A DNA stretch of 64,000 nucleotides, from the NCBI RefSeq assembly GCF_017565645.3, contig NZ_CP086136.1, forward strand, positions 2,060,001 through 2,124,000, in the 5' to 3' direction. Source of the DNA: Bradyrhizobium barranii subsp. barranii. Its GTDB lineage: Bacteria; Pseudomonadota; Alphaproteobacteria; Rhizobiales; Xanthobacteraceae. Below the pieces are notes generated by a model, which was not told the origin of the DNA, searched no databases, and saw nothing but the letters and a program-made list of their open reading frames with translations. The translations under genes and the position numbers were made by a program. Position 1 is the stretch's first letter; the number at the start of each line of letters is the position of its first letter. Positions 8,385-17,742 of this stretch are shown in pieces.

Positions 8385-9038
8385 CTATTGCCAGCCGGGA
8401 ACGCCGCGCATGTCGGGCAGATGGTGGGCGATGCCCTTGTGGCAGTCGATACAGGTCTTTTCCTTCGTGAACAGGAAGCGCTGGTGCGCCACCGAGGCCC
8501 GCGGCGACTGCTTGGTGATGTCCATGGAATCGGCGCTGTGGCAGTTGCGGCATTCCAGGGAATCGTTGGCCTTGAAACGCGCCCATTCATGTGCGGCCAG
8601 CTCGAGCCGGTGGTCGAGGAATTTCTCGCGGGTGTCGATGGTGCCGAAGATCTTGCCCCAGACCTCCTTGGAGGCCTGCATCTTGCGCGCGATCTTGTCG
8701 GTCCAGTTGTGCGGGACGTGGCAGTCCGGGCAGGTCGCGCGCACGCCGGAGCGGTTGGTGAAGTGGATGGTCGACTTCAGCTCGGCGAAGACGTTTTCGC
8801 GCATCTCGTGACAGCCGGTGCAGAACTTCTCGGTGTTGGTCAGTTCCAGCGCGGTGTTGAAGCCACCCCAGAAGATCACGCCCGCCGCAAAGCCCGCCAG
8901 CACCAGCACGCCGAGCCCGAACACCGAGCTCGGCCGGATCAGCACCTGCCCGAGCTCGCGCGCGAAGTCCCAGCAGCGCAGCATAAAGCTGCGCTTGGCT
9001 TCCACCTTTCCCTTGGGCTCGTCAGCAGCCGTCGTCAT
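8385..9038 (-). CDS. napC: Tetraheme cytochrome c NapC, quinol dehydrogenase
   Basis: 217 residues. Anchored in the inner membrane by one helix at about residues 38-58, with a periplasmic domain holding four CxxCH heme sites: CTGCH, CPDCH, CRNCH and CIDCH. It takes electrons from quinol and passes them to NapB and NapA. The ATG overlaps the napB stop in an ATGA, indicating translational coupling. It is the last gene of the nap operon. Confidence 0.95.
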   Translation of the reverse strand: MTTAADEPKGKVEAKRSFMLRCWDFARELGQVLIRPSSVFGLGVLVLAGFAAGVIFWGGFNTALELTNTEKFCTGCHEMRENVFAELKSTIHFTNRSGVRATCPDCHVPHNWTDKIARKMQASKEVWGKIFGTIDTREKFLDHRLELAAHEWARFKANDSLECRNCHSADSMDITKQSPRASVAHQRFLFTKEKTCIDCHKGIAHHLPDMRGVPGWQ

Positions 9039-9505
9039 CGGCGGCCACCGGGGCTGGCGCGCGAGAGCAGCGTGTCGATGTCGATGAAATCGTTGCTCAC
9101 CGGCGGCGTCGCGGTGTTCTGCGGCACGTGGCATTCCGTGCAGAAGAAGCGCCGTGGCGAGATCGAGGCCAGGAACTGGCCGTCGCGGTCCATGAAATGC
9201 GTGATCGAGACCATCGGCGCCTGCGATTCCGCGATGCGTGCCCGTGCATGGCAGGACAGGCATTTGTTGCCGTTGAGGTCGATCTGGTAGCCGTCGATGG
9301 TGTGAGGGATCACCGGCGGCTGCTCCGGGTAGTTGCGCACCTCTCTCTCGGACGTGTTGCGGTTCGGCAGCATCGGTGGCGCCGCGCCCTCGTCATTGAG
9401 CGGGGCCGGTCCGCGCAGGCCTGACGTCACCGTCTGTGCGGTGAGAGAGCTCGCGCCCGCGGCGATCGCGACCGCGAGCAGGGCTATGCCAAATCGTTTC
9501 ATCAT
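9035..9505 (-). CDS. napB: Diheme cytochrome c NapB, nitrate reductase small subunit
   Basis: 156 residues from ATG 9505, which overlaps the napA stop as ATGA; a second ATG follows immediately at 9502. The signal peptide ([20 protein letters not shown]) leads to the periplasm. Two heme sites, CLSCH and CTECH, and the conserved NapB stretch [12 protein letters not shown] are visible. It relays electrons from NapC to the NapA catalytic subunit. Confidence 0.95.
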   Translation of the reverse strand: MMKRFGIALLAVAIAAGASSLTAQTVTSGLRGPAPLNDEGAAPPMLPNRNTSEREVRNYPEQPPVIPHTIDGYQIDLNGNKCLSCHARARIAESQAPMVSITHFMDRDGQFLASISPRRFFCTECHVPQNTATPPVSNDFIDIDTLLSRASPGGRR

Positions 9506-12015
9506 GACAGGTTCACCCGCTCGATGCGCACGGCGCATTTCTTGTAATCGGTCTGCAGCGAGATCGGATCGGTGGCGTCCAGCGTCACCTTGTTGATCAT
9601 CTTGGATTCGTCGAACCACGGCACGAATACGAGGCTACGCGGCGGCCGGTCACGGCCGCGCGTCTCGACGCGGGCGCGGATGAAACCGCGGCGGGATTCC
9701 ACCTTCACCTCGTCGCCGCGCCGGAGCTTGGCTTCCGACGCATCGTCGGGATGCATGAAGCAGACCGCCTCGGGGAACGCCTTGTAGAGCTCGGGCACGC
9801 GGCGCGTCATGGTGCCGGAATGCCAGTGCTCCAGCACGCGGCCGGTCGAGAGCCAGAACGGATATTCGCTGTCGGGCGATTCCGCCGGCGGCTCGTAAGG
9901 CAGGGCGAAGATGCGCGCCCTGCCGTCGGGATAGCCGTAGAACTGCACGTCGGTGCCCTGCTTGACATAGGGGTCGCTGCCCTCGCGGAAACGCCATTTG
10001 GTTTCCTGGCCGTTGACGACGGGCCAGCGCAGCCCGCGCTCGCGGTGATAGGCCTCGAACGGCGCGAGGTCGTGACCGTGGCCGCGGCCGAACGAGGCGT
10101 ACTCTTCAAAGAGCCCCTTCTGAACGTAGAAGCCGAACGCCTTGGATTCCGTGTTGGCGTAGCCTTCCTCGATCTCCGAGGTCGGAAACTTGTCGACCTG
10201 GCCGTTCTTGTAGAGCACGTCGAACAGCGTCTTGCCGCGAACCTCCGGCTTCTTGGCGATCAGCTCCTCCGGCCAGACCTCCTCGATCTTGAAGCGCTTT
10301 GAGAACTCCATGAGCTGCCAGAGATCGGATTTGGCCTCGCCGGGCGCGTTGACGAGCTGGTGCCAGAACTGCGTGCGCCGCTCGGCATTACCGTAGGCGC
10401 CTTCCTTCTCCACCCACATTGCGGTCGGCAGGATCAGATCGGCGGCCAGCGCCGTCACCGACGGATAGGCGTCCGAGACCACGATGAAATTGTCGGGATT
10501 GCGGAAGCCCGGATAGGTCTCCTCGTTGGCGTTGGGACCGGCCTGGAGGTTGTTGTTGACCTGCACCCAATAGGCGTTGATCAGGCCGTCCTTCAGCATC
10601 CGGCTTTGCAGCACAGCGTGGGCGCCGTTCTTGTCGGGAATGGTGCCTTCCGGTAGCAGCCAGAGATGCTCGGCTTTGTCGCGATGCTCCTTGTTGGTGA
10701 CGACCATGTCGGCGGGCAGGCGGTGCGAGAAGGTGCCGACCTCGCGCGCGGTGCCGCAGGCCGAGGGCTGGCCGGTCAGCGAGAACGGGCTGTTGCCGGG
10801 CGAGGAGATTTTTCCGGTCAGCAGGTGAATGTTGTAGACGAGGTTGTTGCACCAGACGCCGCGGGTGTGCTGGTTGAAGCCCATGGTCCAGAACGAGACC
10901 ACTTTTGTCTTCGGATCCGCATAGAGCTCGGCGAGCGCTTCGAGCCGGTTCATCGGCACGCCGGACATCTCGGCCGCCTTCTCCAGCGTGTAGTCCGAGA
11001 CGAATTTTACGAATTCGTCGTAGCTCATGTCGGTGGAGTCGTTGGCTTTCGCCGCACCGGTTGCTTTTTTCTGGAGCGGATGCTCGGGCCGCAATCCATA
11101 GCCAATGTCGGTCTGCCCGCGCCGGAAGATCGTATGCGCAGCGACGAAATCCTTGTTGACGCGTCCGGTCTTGATGATGTGGTTGGCGATGGCGTTGAGG
11201 ATGTAGAGATCGGTCTGCGGCTTGAACACCATGCCGATGTCGGCGAGGTCGAACGAGCGGTGCTCGAAGGTGGACAGCACGGCGACGCGGACATGCGGCG
11301 CGGACAGCCGGCGGTCGGCGAGGCGCGTCCACAAAATGGGATGCATCTCCGCCATGTTGGAGCCCCACAGCACGAAGGCGTCGGTCGCCTCGATGTCGTC
11401 ATAGCAGCCGGCCGGCTCGTCGATGCCGAAGGTGCGCATCATGCCGGCGACGGCCGAAGCCATGCAGTGGCGCGCATTGGGGTCGATGTTGTTGGTGCGG
11501 AAGCCGGCCTTGTAGAGCTTCGAGGCGGCGTAACCTTCCCAGATCGTCCACTGGCCGGAGCCAAACATGGCGAGACCGTTTGGCCCGCGCTTCTTCAGCG
11601 TCTCCTTCCACTTCACCTCCATGATGTCGAAGGCTTCGGTCCAGGACACCGGCGTGAACTCGCCGTTCTTGTCGTACTTGCCGCCGGTCTTGCGCAGCAT
11701 CGGCTGCGTCAGCCGGTCGTGGCCGTACATGATCTTGGAAAGGAAGTAGCCCTTGACGCAGTTGAGGCCGCGATTGACCTCGGCCTTGATGTCGCCGTGG
11801 GTGGCGACGACGCGGTTGTCCTTGGTCGCGACCATCACGGAGCAGCCGGTGCCGCAGAAGCGGCAGGCGGCCTTGTCCCATTTCAATTCGCTGTTGTCGC
11901 GCTCGGCGACGAGATTGGCGGCGAGCGCCGGTGCCGGCATGCCCGCAGCGGCGGCCGCGATCGCGGCGGCCTCGAGCTTCAGCATCTGGCGGCGGTCGAG
12001 CTTTGGCGATGTCAT
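9502..12015 (-). CDS. napA: Periplasmic nitrate reductase NapA, catalytic subunit
   Basis: 837 residues from ATG 12015. The Tat signal has [15 protein letters not shown]. The 4Fe-4S ligands are in [12 protein letters not shown] with a fourth Cys in GLNCVKG. The molybdenum-ligating Cys sits in [14 protein letters not shown]. The molybdopterin dinucleotide-binding C-terminal domain includes [17 protein letters not shown]. It reduces nitrate to nitrite in the periplasm with bis-MGD. Length is usual for the family. The longer open frame upstream overlaps napD in another frame and is not coding. Confidence 0.97.
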   Translation of the reverse strand: MTSPKLDRRQMLKLEAAAIAAAAAGMPAPALAANLVAERDNSELKWDKAACRFCGTGCSVMVATKDNRVVATHGDIKAEVNRGLNCVKGYFLSKIMYGHDRLTQPMLRKTGGKYDKNGEFTPVSWTEAFDIMEVKWKETLKKRGPNGLAMFGSGQWTIWEGYAASKLYKAGFRTNNIDPNARHCMASAVAGMMRTFGIDEPAGCYDDIEATDAFVLWGSNMAEMHPILWTRLADRRLSAPHVRVAVLSTFEHRSFDLADIGMVFKPQTDLYILNAIANHIIKTGRVNKDFVAAHTIFRRGQTDIGYGLRPEHPLQKKATGAAKANDSTDMSYDEFVKFVSDYTLEKAAEMSGVPMNRLEALAELYADPKTKVVSFWTMGFNQHTRGVWCNNLVYNIHLLTGKISSPGNSPFSLTGQPSACGTAREVGTFSHRLPADMVVTNKEHRDKAEHLWLLPEGTIPDKNGAHAVLQSRMLKDGLINAYWVQVNNNLQAGPNANEETYPGFRNPDNFIVVSDAYPSVTALAADLILPTAMWVEKEGAYGNAERRTQFWHQLVNAPGEAKSDLWQLMEFSKRFKIEEVWPEELIAKKPEVRGKTLFDVLYKNGQVDKFPTSEIEEGYANTESKAFGFYVQKGLFEEYASFGRGHGHDLAPFEAYHRERGLRWPVVNGQETKWRFREGSDPYVKQGTDVQFYGYPDGRARIFALPYEPPAESPDSEYPFWLSTGRVLEHWHSGTMTRRVPELYKAFPEAVCFMHPDDASEAKLRRGDEVKVESRRGFIRARVETRGRDRPPRSLVFVPWFDESKMINKVTLDATDPISLQTDYKKCAVRIERVNLS

Positions 12016-12032
12016 GATGGCTCTCCCGGCCG

Positions 12033-12347
12033 TTAGGCGGTTTCGATGGCGTGGAAGACCAGCGCCGCGGAATAGACGTTCGGCAGCGACTGGATGGTGT
12101 TGAGCAGGGTGCCGAGGCTGCCGGCATCCGGCGCTTCGGTCACGACGACGAGCTTGCCGCGCGCGTCGCGGCCGTGGATCTCGCAGCCGGGCATCGCGGC
12201 GATCTCGGCTTCCAGCTCGGCAAGCCGCTCGGGGCGGGCCTGCACGATGATGCTGGCGATCTCGCAACCTGGCGGCGCGACGACGCGGTCGGCGGTGAGC
12301 ACCCGGCCGGTGATCAATGCGCGGCGGTTGAGTGTGGATTGGGCCAT
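12033..12347 (-). CDS. napD: NapD, chaperone of NapA
   Basis: 104 residues from ATG 12347. A cytosolic ferredoxin-like-fold chaperone that binds the NapA Tat signal and proofreads cofactor loading. The family signatures are seen in [33 protein letters not shown] and the C-terminal [11 protein letters not shown]. An in-frame TTG at 12377 overlaps the napE stop and would add ten residues. It is somewhat longer at its N-terminus than enterobacterial NapD. Confidence 0.9.
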   Translation of the reverse strand: MAQSTLNRRALITGRVLTADRVVAPPGCEIASIIVQARPERLAELEAEIAAMPGCEIHGRDARGKLVVVTEAPDAGSLGTLLNTIQSLPNVYSAALVFHAIETA

Positions 12348-12373
12348 GATGCCTGTCTTTCGCTGTTCGGAGG

Positions 12374-12559
12374 TCAATGCGGGGAGGGTGGCGGGCCGGG
12401 AGGGCCGGCGAACATCTGGTAGATCCAGACGCCGAGCCCGTATGAGCCGACCGTTCCGACCGCGAGGACGGGCATCACGACCGCGGTCAGGAACAGGAAA
12501 GCGAAAATCTCCATGCGCTTACGGCGCACGCGCGAAGTCGTGTCGTCAGGGGCCGACAT
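12374..12559 (-). CDS. napE: NapE, small membrane subunit
   Basis: 61 residues. A basic N-terminus ([15 protein letters not shown]) leads into one transmembrane helix, with [13 protein letters not shown] and a proline-rich tail. This matches the NapE/TorE family. It is the first gene of napEDABC. Its precise role is unsettled, but it is conserved at the head of many nap operons. ATG 12559 is the start nearest the FixK-type promoter. Confidence 0.9.
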   Translation of the reverse strand: MSAPDDTTSRVRRKRMEIFAFLFLTAVVMPVLAVGTVGSYGLGVWIYQMFAGPPGPPPSPH

Positions 12560-12613
12560 ATTCGGTCTCTCTGAAATGGTGCTGGAATCGGGACGGCATC
12601 CGGGCCGTTGCCT

Positions 12614-12662
12614 TGCTGCACTTTAGATGCAGCAGGGCCGCTGCCGCGTTGATCTGGATCAA
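12614..12662 (-). promoter_or_regulatory. FixK/FNR-type promoter of napEDABC
   Basis: TTGATCTGGATCAA at 12649-12662 is a perfect TTGAT-N4-ATCAA palindrome, the binding site type of FixK2/FNR regulators. On the minus strand a TCTAAA hexamer lies about 30 bases downstream, as expected for a class II site centred near -41. This predicts a start close to 12614 and a leader of about 55 bases. A GCTGCA/TGCAGC hairpin at 12611-12637 overlaps this region. Oxygen-responsive control fits the nap genes. Confidence 0.8.
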
Positions 12663-12888
12663 CCCGTCGACTTGACCGGATGTCGCGGCGCGGCCAACGG
12701 ACCGAGCCGCGGCGCTCCGTGCGCGCGAGAGAAGCAAGCGGCAACGATCGTTACCCAAAAGCGAAGATGCTTTGCGGCTCGGGGGTCAGGCCGCTTACAT
12801 CTTCTCTTGCCTCGGAAATGCCCGCGACCTACTACCAGTGGTAGTGGGCGCCGCAACATCCATCGCTGCTACGTGGCGGGAGCTTCAT

Positions 12889-13752
12889 ATGAGGCGAATC
12901 CGAATCATTCATAAGACCGAATATTTTTACAATCAGCCGGTCACCTTCGGCACTCATCGAGCCATGATGCGGCCTCGCGAGGGACATGACGTCCACATCG
13001 TGAGAGGGTCGGTCGATATCGAGCCGAACGCCGAAGTTCGCTGGTTGCGCGACAATTACGACAATGCCATCGCAGTCGTGACCTTTTTGGAATTATCCGA
13101 CACGCTCAGGATCGCAAGCGAGGTCGACGTCGACCTTTACCACGACGACCCCATTGAATGGCGGATTGCGCCATTCGCCAGTTCATTTCCCTTCCAATAT
13201 CCCCCGGAGGAGCAGCTTGAGCTGACGGTGTATCGTCTCCCGAGCTATCTCTACGACGCCACCGCCCTGCTCGAATGGTTGCGCGATCTCTACAAACCCG
13301 GTCAGTTGATCGGCACGCTGGACCTTCTGAACAATTTGAATACTCACATCTACCGATCGTTCAAATACGTTTCCCGCGAGGCTCACGGGGTTCAATCACC
13401 CAACGAAACGCTGCGGCTCGGCAGCGGGACCTGTCGTGACTATGCGGTGTTCATGATGGAAGCTGCCCGCTACTGGGGATTTGGTGCGCGCTTTGTCACC
13501 GGCTACATCCAGATGGCCGAGGGACAACACGGCGCCACGCACGCCTGGACCGAGATCTATATCCCCGGAGCCGGGTGGCGCGGCTATGATCCCACCAACA
13601 ACAAGATCGTCGGCAGTGAACACATACCCGTCGCCGTGACGCGCGAACAGGAAAGGGCCTCTCCGCTTTCCGGGACGTGGGATGGTCCGGCGGATGCATT
13701 CAGCCGGATGAACGTCTCGGTGCAAGTCATATCAATACCAGCATCGCCATGA
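12889..13752 (+). CDS. Transglutaminase-like cysteine protease family protein
   Basis: 287 residues from ATG 12889 (MRRIRIIHKTEYFYN). The N-terminal beta domain (Bact_transglu_N) has YNQPVTFGTHRAMMRPREGH. The core has the catalytic Cys in GSGTCRDYAVFMMEAARYWG, the His in THAWTEIYIPGAGWRGYDPT, and an Asp in the same block. There is no signal peptide. Such proteins may act as peptidases or amidases; the substrate is unknown. Pipelines may extend the frame to 12772, but that part is intergenic. A fragment of a related gene lies at 56202-56531. Confidence 0.85.
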   Translation: MRRIRIIHKTEYFYNQPVTFGTHRAMMRPREGHDVHIVRGSVDIEPNAEVRWLRDNYDNAIAVVTFLELSDTLRIASEVDVDLYHDDPIEWRIAPFASSFPFQYPPEEQLELTVYRLPSYLYDATALLEWLRDLYKPGQLIGTLDLLNNLNTHIYRSFKYVSREAHGVQSPNETLRLGSGTCRDYAVFMMEAARYWGFGARFVTGYIQMAEGQHGATHAWTEIYIPGAGWRGYDPTNNKIVGSEHIPVAVTREQERASPLSGTWDGPADAFSRMNVSVQVISIPASP

Positions 13753-13877
13753 TCGTAGTCCACGGTCGATCACGGCAAGCGCGGGTTGGCGGCCAGTCGG
13801 TGTGTCCTTGATCCCTCGCCCGTCTTGATCGGGCAGATTGCCGGAAACAAGCCTTTCACCAGCAAGCGAGTCCGTCC

Positions 13878-15116
13878 ATGTCCCGATCGACCGCCATCGC
13901 CCCTGCATCGGAACGGCTGCACGCGCTCGATGCGGTCAGGGGCTTTGCCCTGCTGCTCGGCATCGTCCTGCACGCGACCTTGTCGTTCGTGCCGGCCCCG
14001 ACCAGGATCTGGATCATCCAGGACACCCATCAAAGCCTGGCCCTGGGCCTGCTGTTCTTCGCCATCCACGTCTTCCGGATGACGACCTTCTTCCTGATGG
14101 CGGGTTTCTTCGCCCGAATGAGTTTCCATCGCCGGGGAGTTTGGGGCTTTGTCAGGGACAGGTTGCAGAGGATCGGACTGCCGCTAGTGGTCGGCTGGCC
14201 GATCGTGTTTACGCCGATGGCCCTGGTGGTCATATGGGCCGCGGGCTTTCCGAACGGCGGCCCGATCCCCGGCGCACCTCGCTGGCCGCCGGTGCTGCCG
14301 AATTTCCCGCTGACCCATCTCTGGTTTCTCTATGTGCTGCTGGAGCTATATGTCGCCATGCTCCTGCTGCGCGGCGCAATTGTCTGGCTCGATGTATCAG
14401 GCACGCTGCGAACGGTTGTCGACCGCCTCTTTGCGCAGATTATGCGAAATCCGCTGGCGCCCCTGGTTCTGGCGATCCCGATCGGCATCGCTTTCTGCCT
14501 CGATCAAAGATGGATCAATGTGATGGGCGTGAGGGCGCCGGATCAATCGCTCGTCACGAACCTCCAGGCGTGGGTCGGCTTCGGCACTGCCTTCGGCTTC
14601 GGTTGGTTGCTGCATCGGCAGACCGATCTACTGCGGATTTTGGAGCGACGCTGGCTGTGGAATCTCTTGCCGGCGCTCGGCCTCATTCTGATCAGTTTCG
14701 TGCTTGTCGGGGTGATGATGTCCGTGCCGGGTGCGCCGAAACTGCCGGTTAGCTTCGCCACGCTCAGGCTTGTCTCCGCCATCCTGTATGCACCGGCGAT
14801 ATGGATCTCGACCTTCGCGGTCCTCGGCCTCGCACTTCGCTTCATGTCCGGCTTCAGCCCGACCCGGCGCTACCTCGCCGATGCGTCTTACTGGCTCTAT
14901 CTGATCCACATGCCGATCGTGATGGCGCTACAGGTCGTGCTGTCGCAGCTCGACTGGCCCGGGCCGACCAAGTTCGCCATCATTCTCGTCGTCGCGATTC
15001 TCCCGATGTTGGCGAGCTATCATCTGCTGGTGCGCTTCACCTTCATCGGCGTGGTGCTGAATGGCCGCCGCGCCGAAAAGCGCGTTCTCCCGCGCGGCGG
15101 AATTGCGACCGCGTAG
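13878..15116 (+). CDS. Membrane acyltransferase, MdoC/acyltransferase 3 family
   Basis: 412 residues with about ten predicted transmembrane helices. The N-terminal signature RLHALDAVRGFALLLGIVLH contains the conserved R and H of acyltransferase 3 proteins, and a second typical region is HLWFLYVLLELY. These integral membrane enzymes O-acylate periplasmic glucans, lipids or antibiotics; the substrate here cannot be told. It probably forms its own transcript 125 bases after the transglutaminase-like gene. Confidence 0.85.
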   Translation: MSRSTAIAPASERLHALDAVRGFALLLGIVLHATLSFVPAPTRIWIIQDTHQSLALGLLFFAIHVFRMTTFFLMAGFFARMSFHRRGVWGFVRDRLQRIGLPLVVGWPIVFTPMALVVIWAAGFPNGGPIPGAPRWPPVLPNFPLTHLWFLYVLLELYVAMLLLRGAIVWLDVSGTLRTVVDRLFAQIMRNPLAPLVLAIPIGIAFCLDQRWINVMGVRAPDQSLVTNLQAWVGFGTAFGFGWLLHRQTDLLRILERRWLWNLLPALGLILISFVLVGVMMSVPGAPKLPVSFATLRLVSAILYAPAIWISTFAVLGLALRFMSGFSPTRRYLADASYWLYLIHMPIVMALQVVLSQLDWPGPTKFAIILVVAILPMLASYHLLVRFTFIGVVLNGRRAEKRVLPRGGIATA

Positions 15117-15172
15117 ACAGCGCCTCCCCACTCACTAAGATGAGCGCAACAAGAATAAGCGGGAGAGGCGTC

Positions 15173-16378
15173 ATGAAGTTCGGCATCTTCTATGAGCTGC
15201 AGCTGCCACGGCCCTGGGTGGCCGGCGACGAGCTGAAGCTCTACCAGAACGCGCTCTCGCAGATGGAACTTGCCGACAAGCTCGGTTACGACCACGCCTG
15301 GGTCGTCGAGCATCACTTCCTCGAAGAGTACTCGCACTCGCCCTCGCCGGAATCATTCCTCGCCGCCGCGAGCCAGCGCACCAAGAACATCAGGCTCGGC
15401 CACGGCATCCTCCAGCTCACGACGAACCACCCGGCGCGCGTCGCCGAGCGCGTCGCGGTGCTCGACCTGCTCTCCAACGGCCGCTGCGAATTCGGCATGG
15501 GCGAAAGTGCCTCGATCACCGAGCTCACGCCGTTCGGCCGCGACATGGAGACCAAGAAGGAGGTCTTTGAGGAGGCGGTGCAGGCGATCTTCCCGATGTT
15601 CAAGGATGCGGGGAGCGAGCACCACGGCAAGTATTTCGACATTCCCTTGCGCAATGTCGTGCCGAAGCCGGTGCAGAAGCCGCACCCGCCGCTGTGGATG
15701 GCCTGCTCGCAGCTGCCGACCATCGAGCGCGCCGGCCGCCACGGCTTTGGCGCGCTGGGCTTCCAGTTCGTCAGCGCCGACGCGGCGCACGCCTGGGTGC
15801 ACGCCTATTACAACGCGATGACCAAGCGATTGCACAAGCTCGCCGACTACGAGATCAACCCGAACATGGCGCTGGTCTCGTTCTTCATGTGCGCCAAGAC
15901 GGATGAGGAGGCGCGTGCGCGCGCCGACGGCGCCACCTTCTTCCAGTTCGCGCTGCGGTTCTACGGCGCCTCGCAGAACCGCCAGCGTCCCGCGCCCTAC
16001 ACCGTCAACATGTGGGACGAGTACAACAAGTGGAAGCGCGACAATCCGGAAGCGCAGGAGGCGGCGCTGCGCGGCGGCCTGATCGGCTCGCCCGAGACCA
16101 TCCGCAGGAAGCTGAAGCGCTTCCAGTCGTCGCATATCGACCAGGTCATCCTGCTCAACCAGGCCGGCAAGAACAGCCACGAGCACATCTGCGAATCGCT
16201 CGAGCTGTTCGGCCGCGAGGTGATGCCGGAGTTCCAGAACGATCCGGCCCAGGCGGCGTGGAAGCAGGGCGTCATGAGCGGCGAGATCAAGCTGGAGGAG
16301 ATCGACACCGAGGCGTTTACGGATCGCTACGGCAAGCTCGCGATCAACGTCGCGCCGGCCAAGGCCGCGGCGGGGTAG
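15173..16378 (+). CDS. LLM-class flavin-dependent monooxygenase
   Basis: 401 residues from ATG 15173, with GGGAGAGG upstream. Bacterial luciferase-like TIM barrel: N-terminal MKFGIFYELQLPRPW, then DHAWVVEHHFLEEYSHSPSP and the substrate- and flavin-contact blocks IRLGHGI and GRCEFGMGESAS. It oxidises an unknown substrate with FMNH2 and oxygen. The long C-terminus with conserved KLEEIDTEAF is typical of a subfamily abundant in soil alphaproteobacteria. No flavin reductase is adjacent. Confidence 0.85.
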   Translation: MKFGIFYELQLPRPWVAGDELKLYQNALSQMELADKLGYDHAWVVEHHFLEEYSHSPSPESFLAAASQRTKNIRLGHGILQLTTNHPARVAERVAVLDLLSNGRCEFGMGESASITELTPFGRDMETKKEVFEEAVQAIFPMFKDAGSEHHGKYFDIPLRNVVPKPVQKPHPPLWMACSQLPTIERAGRHGFGALGFQFVSADAAHAWVHAYYNAMTKRLHKLADYEINPNMALVSFFMCAKTDEEARARADGATFFQFALRFYGASQNRQRPAPYTVNMWDEYNKWKRDNPEAQEAALRGGLIGSPETIRRKLKRFQSSHIDQVILLNQAGKNSHEHICESLELFGREVMPEFQNDPAQAAWKQGVMSGEIKLEEIDTEAFTDRYGKLAINVAPAKAAAG

Positions 16379-16398
16379 GGGCGCTGCATCCGGCATGG

Positions 16399-16562
16399 GC
16401 CCCGGCTCAGCAGCGCCATAGCGCGTCGAAGACGCGCGTAAACGCGCTTATGTCACGCTGCGCTGCGTCCGGGGCACGAGACCATCCTCTGCATCGACCA
16501 GCAACACTCTCGTGTCCCGGACGCGCTGCAACGCGTAGCGTTGCTGCGCAGGGCCGGGACCC
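16399..16562. repeat. Composite palindromic repeat
   Basis: The segment has GCGCCATAGCGCGTCGAAG with nested CGCG pairs, and GTCCGGGGCACGAG at its centre mirrored by CTCGTGTCCCGGAC. It ends CAACGCGTAGCGTTG. Words of this kind recur throughout Bradyrhizobium intergenic regions as far as I know. It fills the space between the monooxygenase and the LuxR-type gene. Confidence 0.7.
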
Positions 16563-16649
16563 AGAAGCGGCAAAAGCCGCCGTCTCCGACTTCCTGCCAA
16601 ATCCTCTTGCTGATATCTTCCGCCAAAAGAACTTTTGCGGAGGAAACCA

Positions 16650-17438
16650 ATGCGGCCCCACGGCATGGCCTCAACTCCAGCGGCGAACGACATCGCGCCG
16701 GCGGTGCTCGCCATCGGCCGACCTGATTTCCCGAATGTCCTCATCGACACGTTGCGCCGGCAGGCCGGCGTCGGCCATTGCATGGTGTTTGCCCTGACGC
16801 GCACCGGCGCGGCGAGCTGTCTGCTCGACGCCGGCAACATCCCGATCGGCAGCGATCTCGGCGCGGCCTATGCCGGTCAGTTCCACGAATCCGATCCCAA
16901 TCGTGATGCGCTGTTCGAAGGCGAGGGCAGCGCGCCGATCATGCTGCCGTCGTTCGCGCCGCGCATGTATGGCGCGCGCTACCGGAAAATCTTCTTCAAT
17001 GACTCTGATATCGTCGACAAATATGCGACAGCAATCTGGGTCGGCGACACCTGCTTCTATGTCAATTTCTACCGCATCACGGCCCAGGGCCGCTTTGGCG
17101 ACGCCGAGCGTGCGCGGCTTCAGGCCATTGCGCCTGCGATCGGCGCCAGCGTTGCGCGTCATTTCCAGCAGGCGGCCACCGCGACGCTCGACCAGAACCT
17201 CGCCGCGCTGTTCGCAACGCGCGCGCCACTCTCCGCGCTGACGCCGCGCCAGCAGGACGTCTGCCGCCGCATCCTGCTCGGCTTCAGCTCCGAGGCGATC
17301 TCGCAGACGCTCGGCATCAGCCTGCATTCGACCCTGACCTACCGCAAGCGTGCCTATGAGCGGCTCGGGATCTCCTCGCAGAACGAGTTGTTTGCGATTG
17401 TGCTGCGCCTGCTCGCGGGGCCAAGCGGCCTGAACTAA
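16650..17438 (+). CDS. LuxR-family transcriptional regulator
   Basis: 262 residues. ATG 16650 has GCGGAGGA six bases upstream, which favours it over the in-frame TTG at 16635. The N-terminal half (about 1-180) resembles a sensory domain with no clear autoinducer motif. The C-terminal GerE-type helix-turn-helix has LTPRQQDVCRRILLGFSSEA and TLGISLHSTLTYRKRAYERL. It may regulate the monooxygenase upstream, but there is no shared operon. Its ligand is unknown. Confidence 0.85.
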   Translation: MRPHGMASTPAANDIAPAVLAIGRPDFPNVLIDTLRRQAGVGHCMVFALTRTGAASCLLDAGNIPIGSDLGAAYAGQFHESDPNRDALFEGEGSAPIMLPSFAPRMYGARYRKIFFNDSDIVDKYATAIWVGDTCFYVNFYRITAQGRFGDAERARLQAIAPAIGASVARHFQQAATATLDQNLAALFATRAPLSALTPRQQDVCRRILLGFSSEAISQTLGISLHSTLTYRKRAYERLGISSQNELFAIVLRLLAGPSGLN

Positions 17439-17500
17439 GAGCTACGTTTAGTCCGCGATGTCTGCTTGCAGGCGCAAAGCGGATGCGCAGTCCGTCCGCC
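17426..17500. repeat. Direct repeat, copy A (pairs with 20466-20540)
   Basis: GCGGCCTGAACTA, a gap of about 12, then AGTCCGCGATGTCTGCTT and a GGATGCGCAG-type word. The second copy at 20466-20540 has the same blocks in the same order with about two thirds identity by eye. The copy overlaps the end of the LuxR-type gene. Similar words often sit beside ABC_sub_bind genes in related genomes, from memory. Confidence 0.5.
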
Positions 17501-17610
17501 GGGATCGTCGCGTTTTGACCCAAGCCGAAATCCTAATCCTTAGCCCACTGGCGGCGAGCTACGCACCGTGGTGCCATGGGTTGGCCGAAGACGGTATCGA
17601 GGAGGACTGA

Positions 17611-17657
17611 ATGAGGCGACGCGATTTCTTGTTGTTGCCGACGAGCTGATCGAATAA
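17611..17657 (+). pseudogene. Micro-relic of an ABC_sub_bind (PF04392) gene
   Basis: After AGGAGG a reading frame starts MRRRDFLL, a characteristic opening of the ABC_sub_bind substrate-binding proteins. After only 23 bases, out of frame, it joins VADELIE and TAA, the characteristic ending of the same family. This looks like a deletion from near the start to near the end. The remainder of the gap 17439-17742 holds copy A of a direct repeat and nothing else I can name. Confidence 0.5.
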
Positions 17658-17742
17658 TAGGTCGGGTTGGCTGCGTCTGCTCATGGCAGATTTTGTTGCA
17701 AAGTTGACCGCGGACGATCGGCCATCTTAGTTTGAAGCGACT

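Noticed and set aside
10666..12036. Plus-strand open frame of 456 codons opposite napA
   Set aside because: Shadow of napA.
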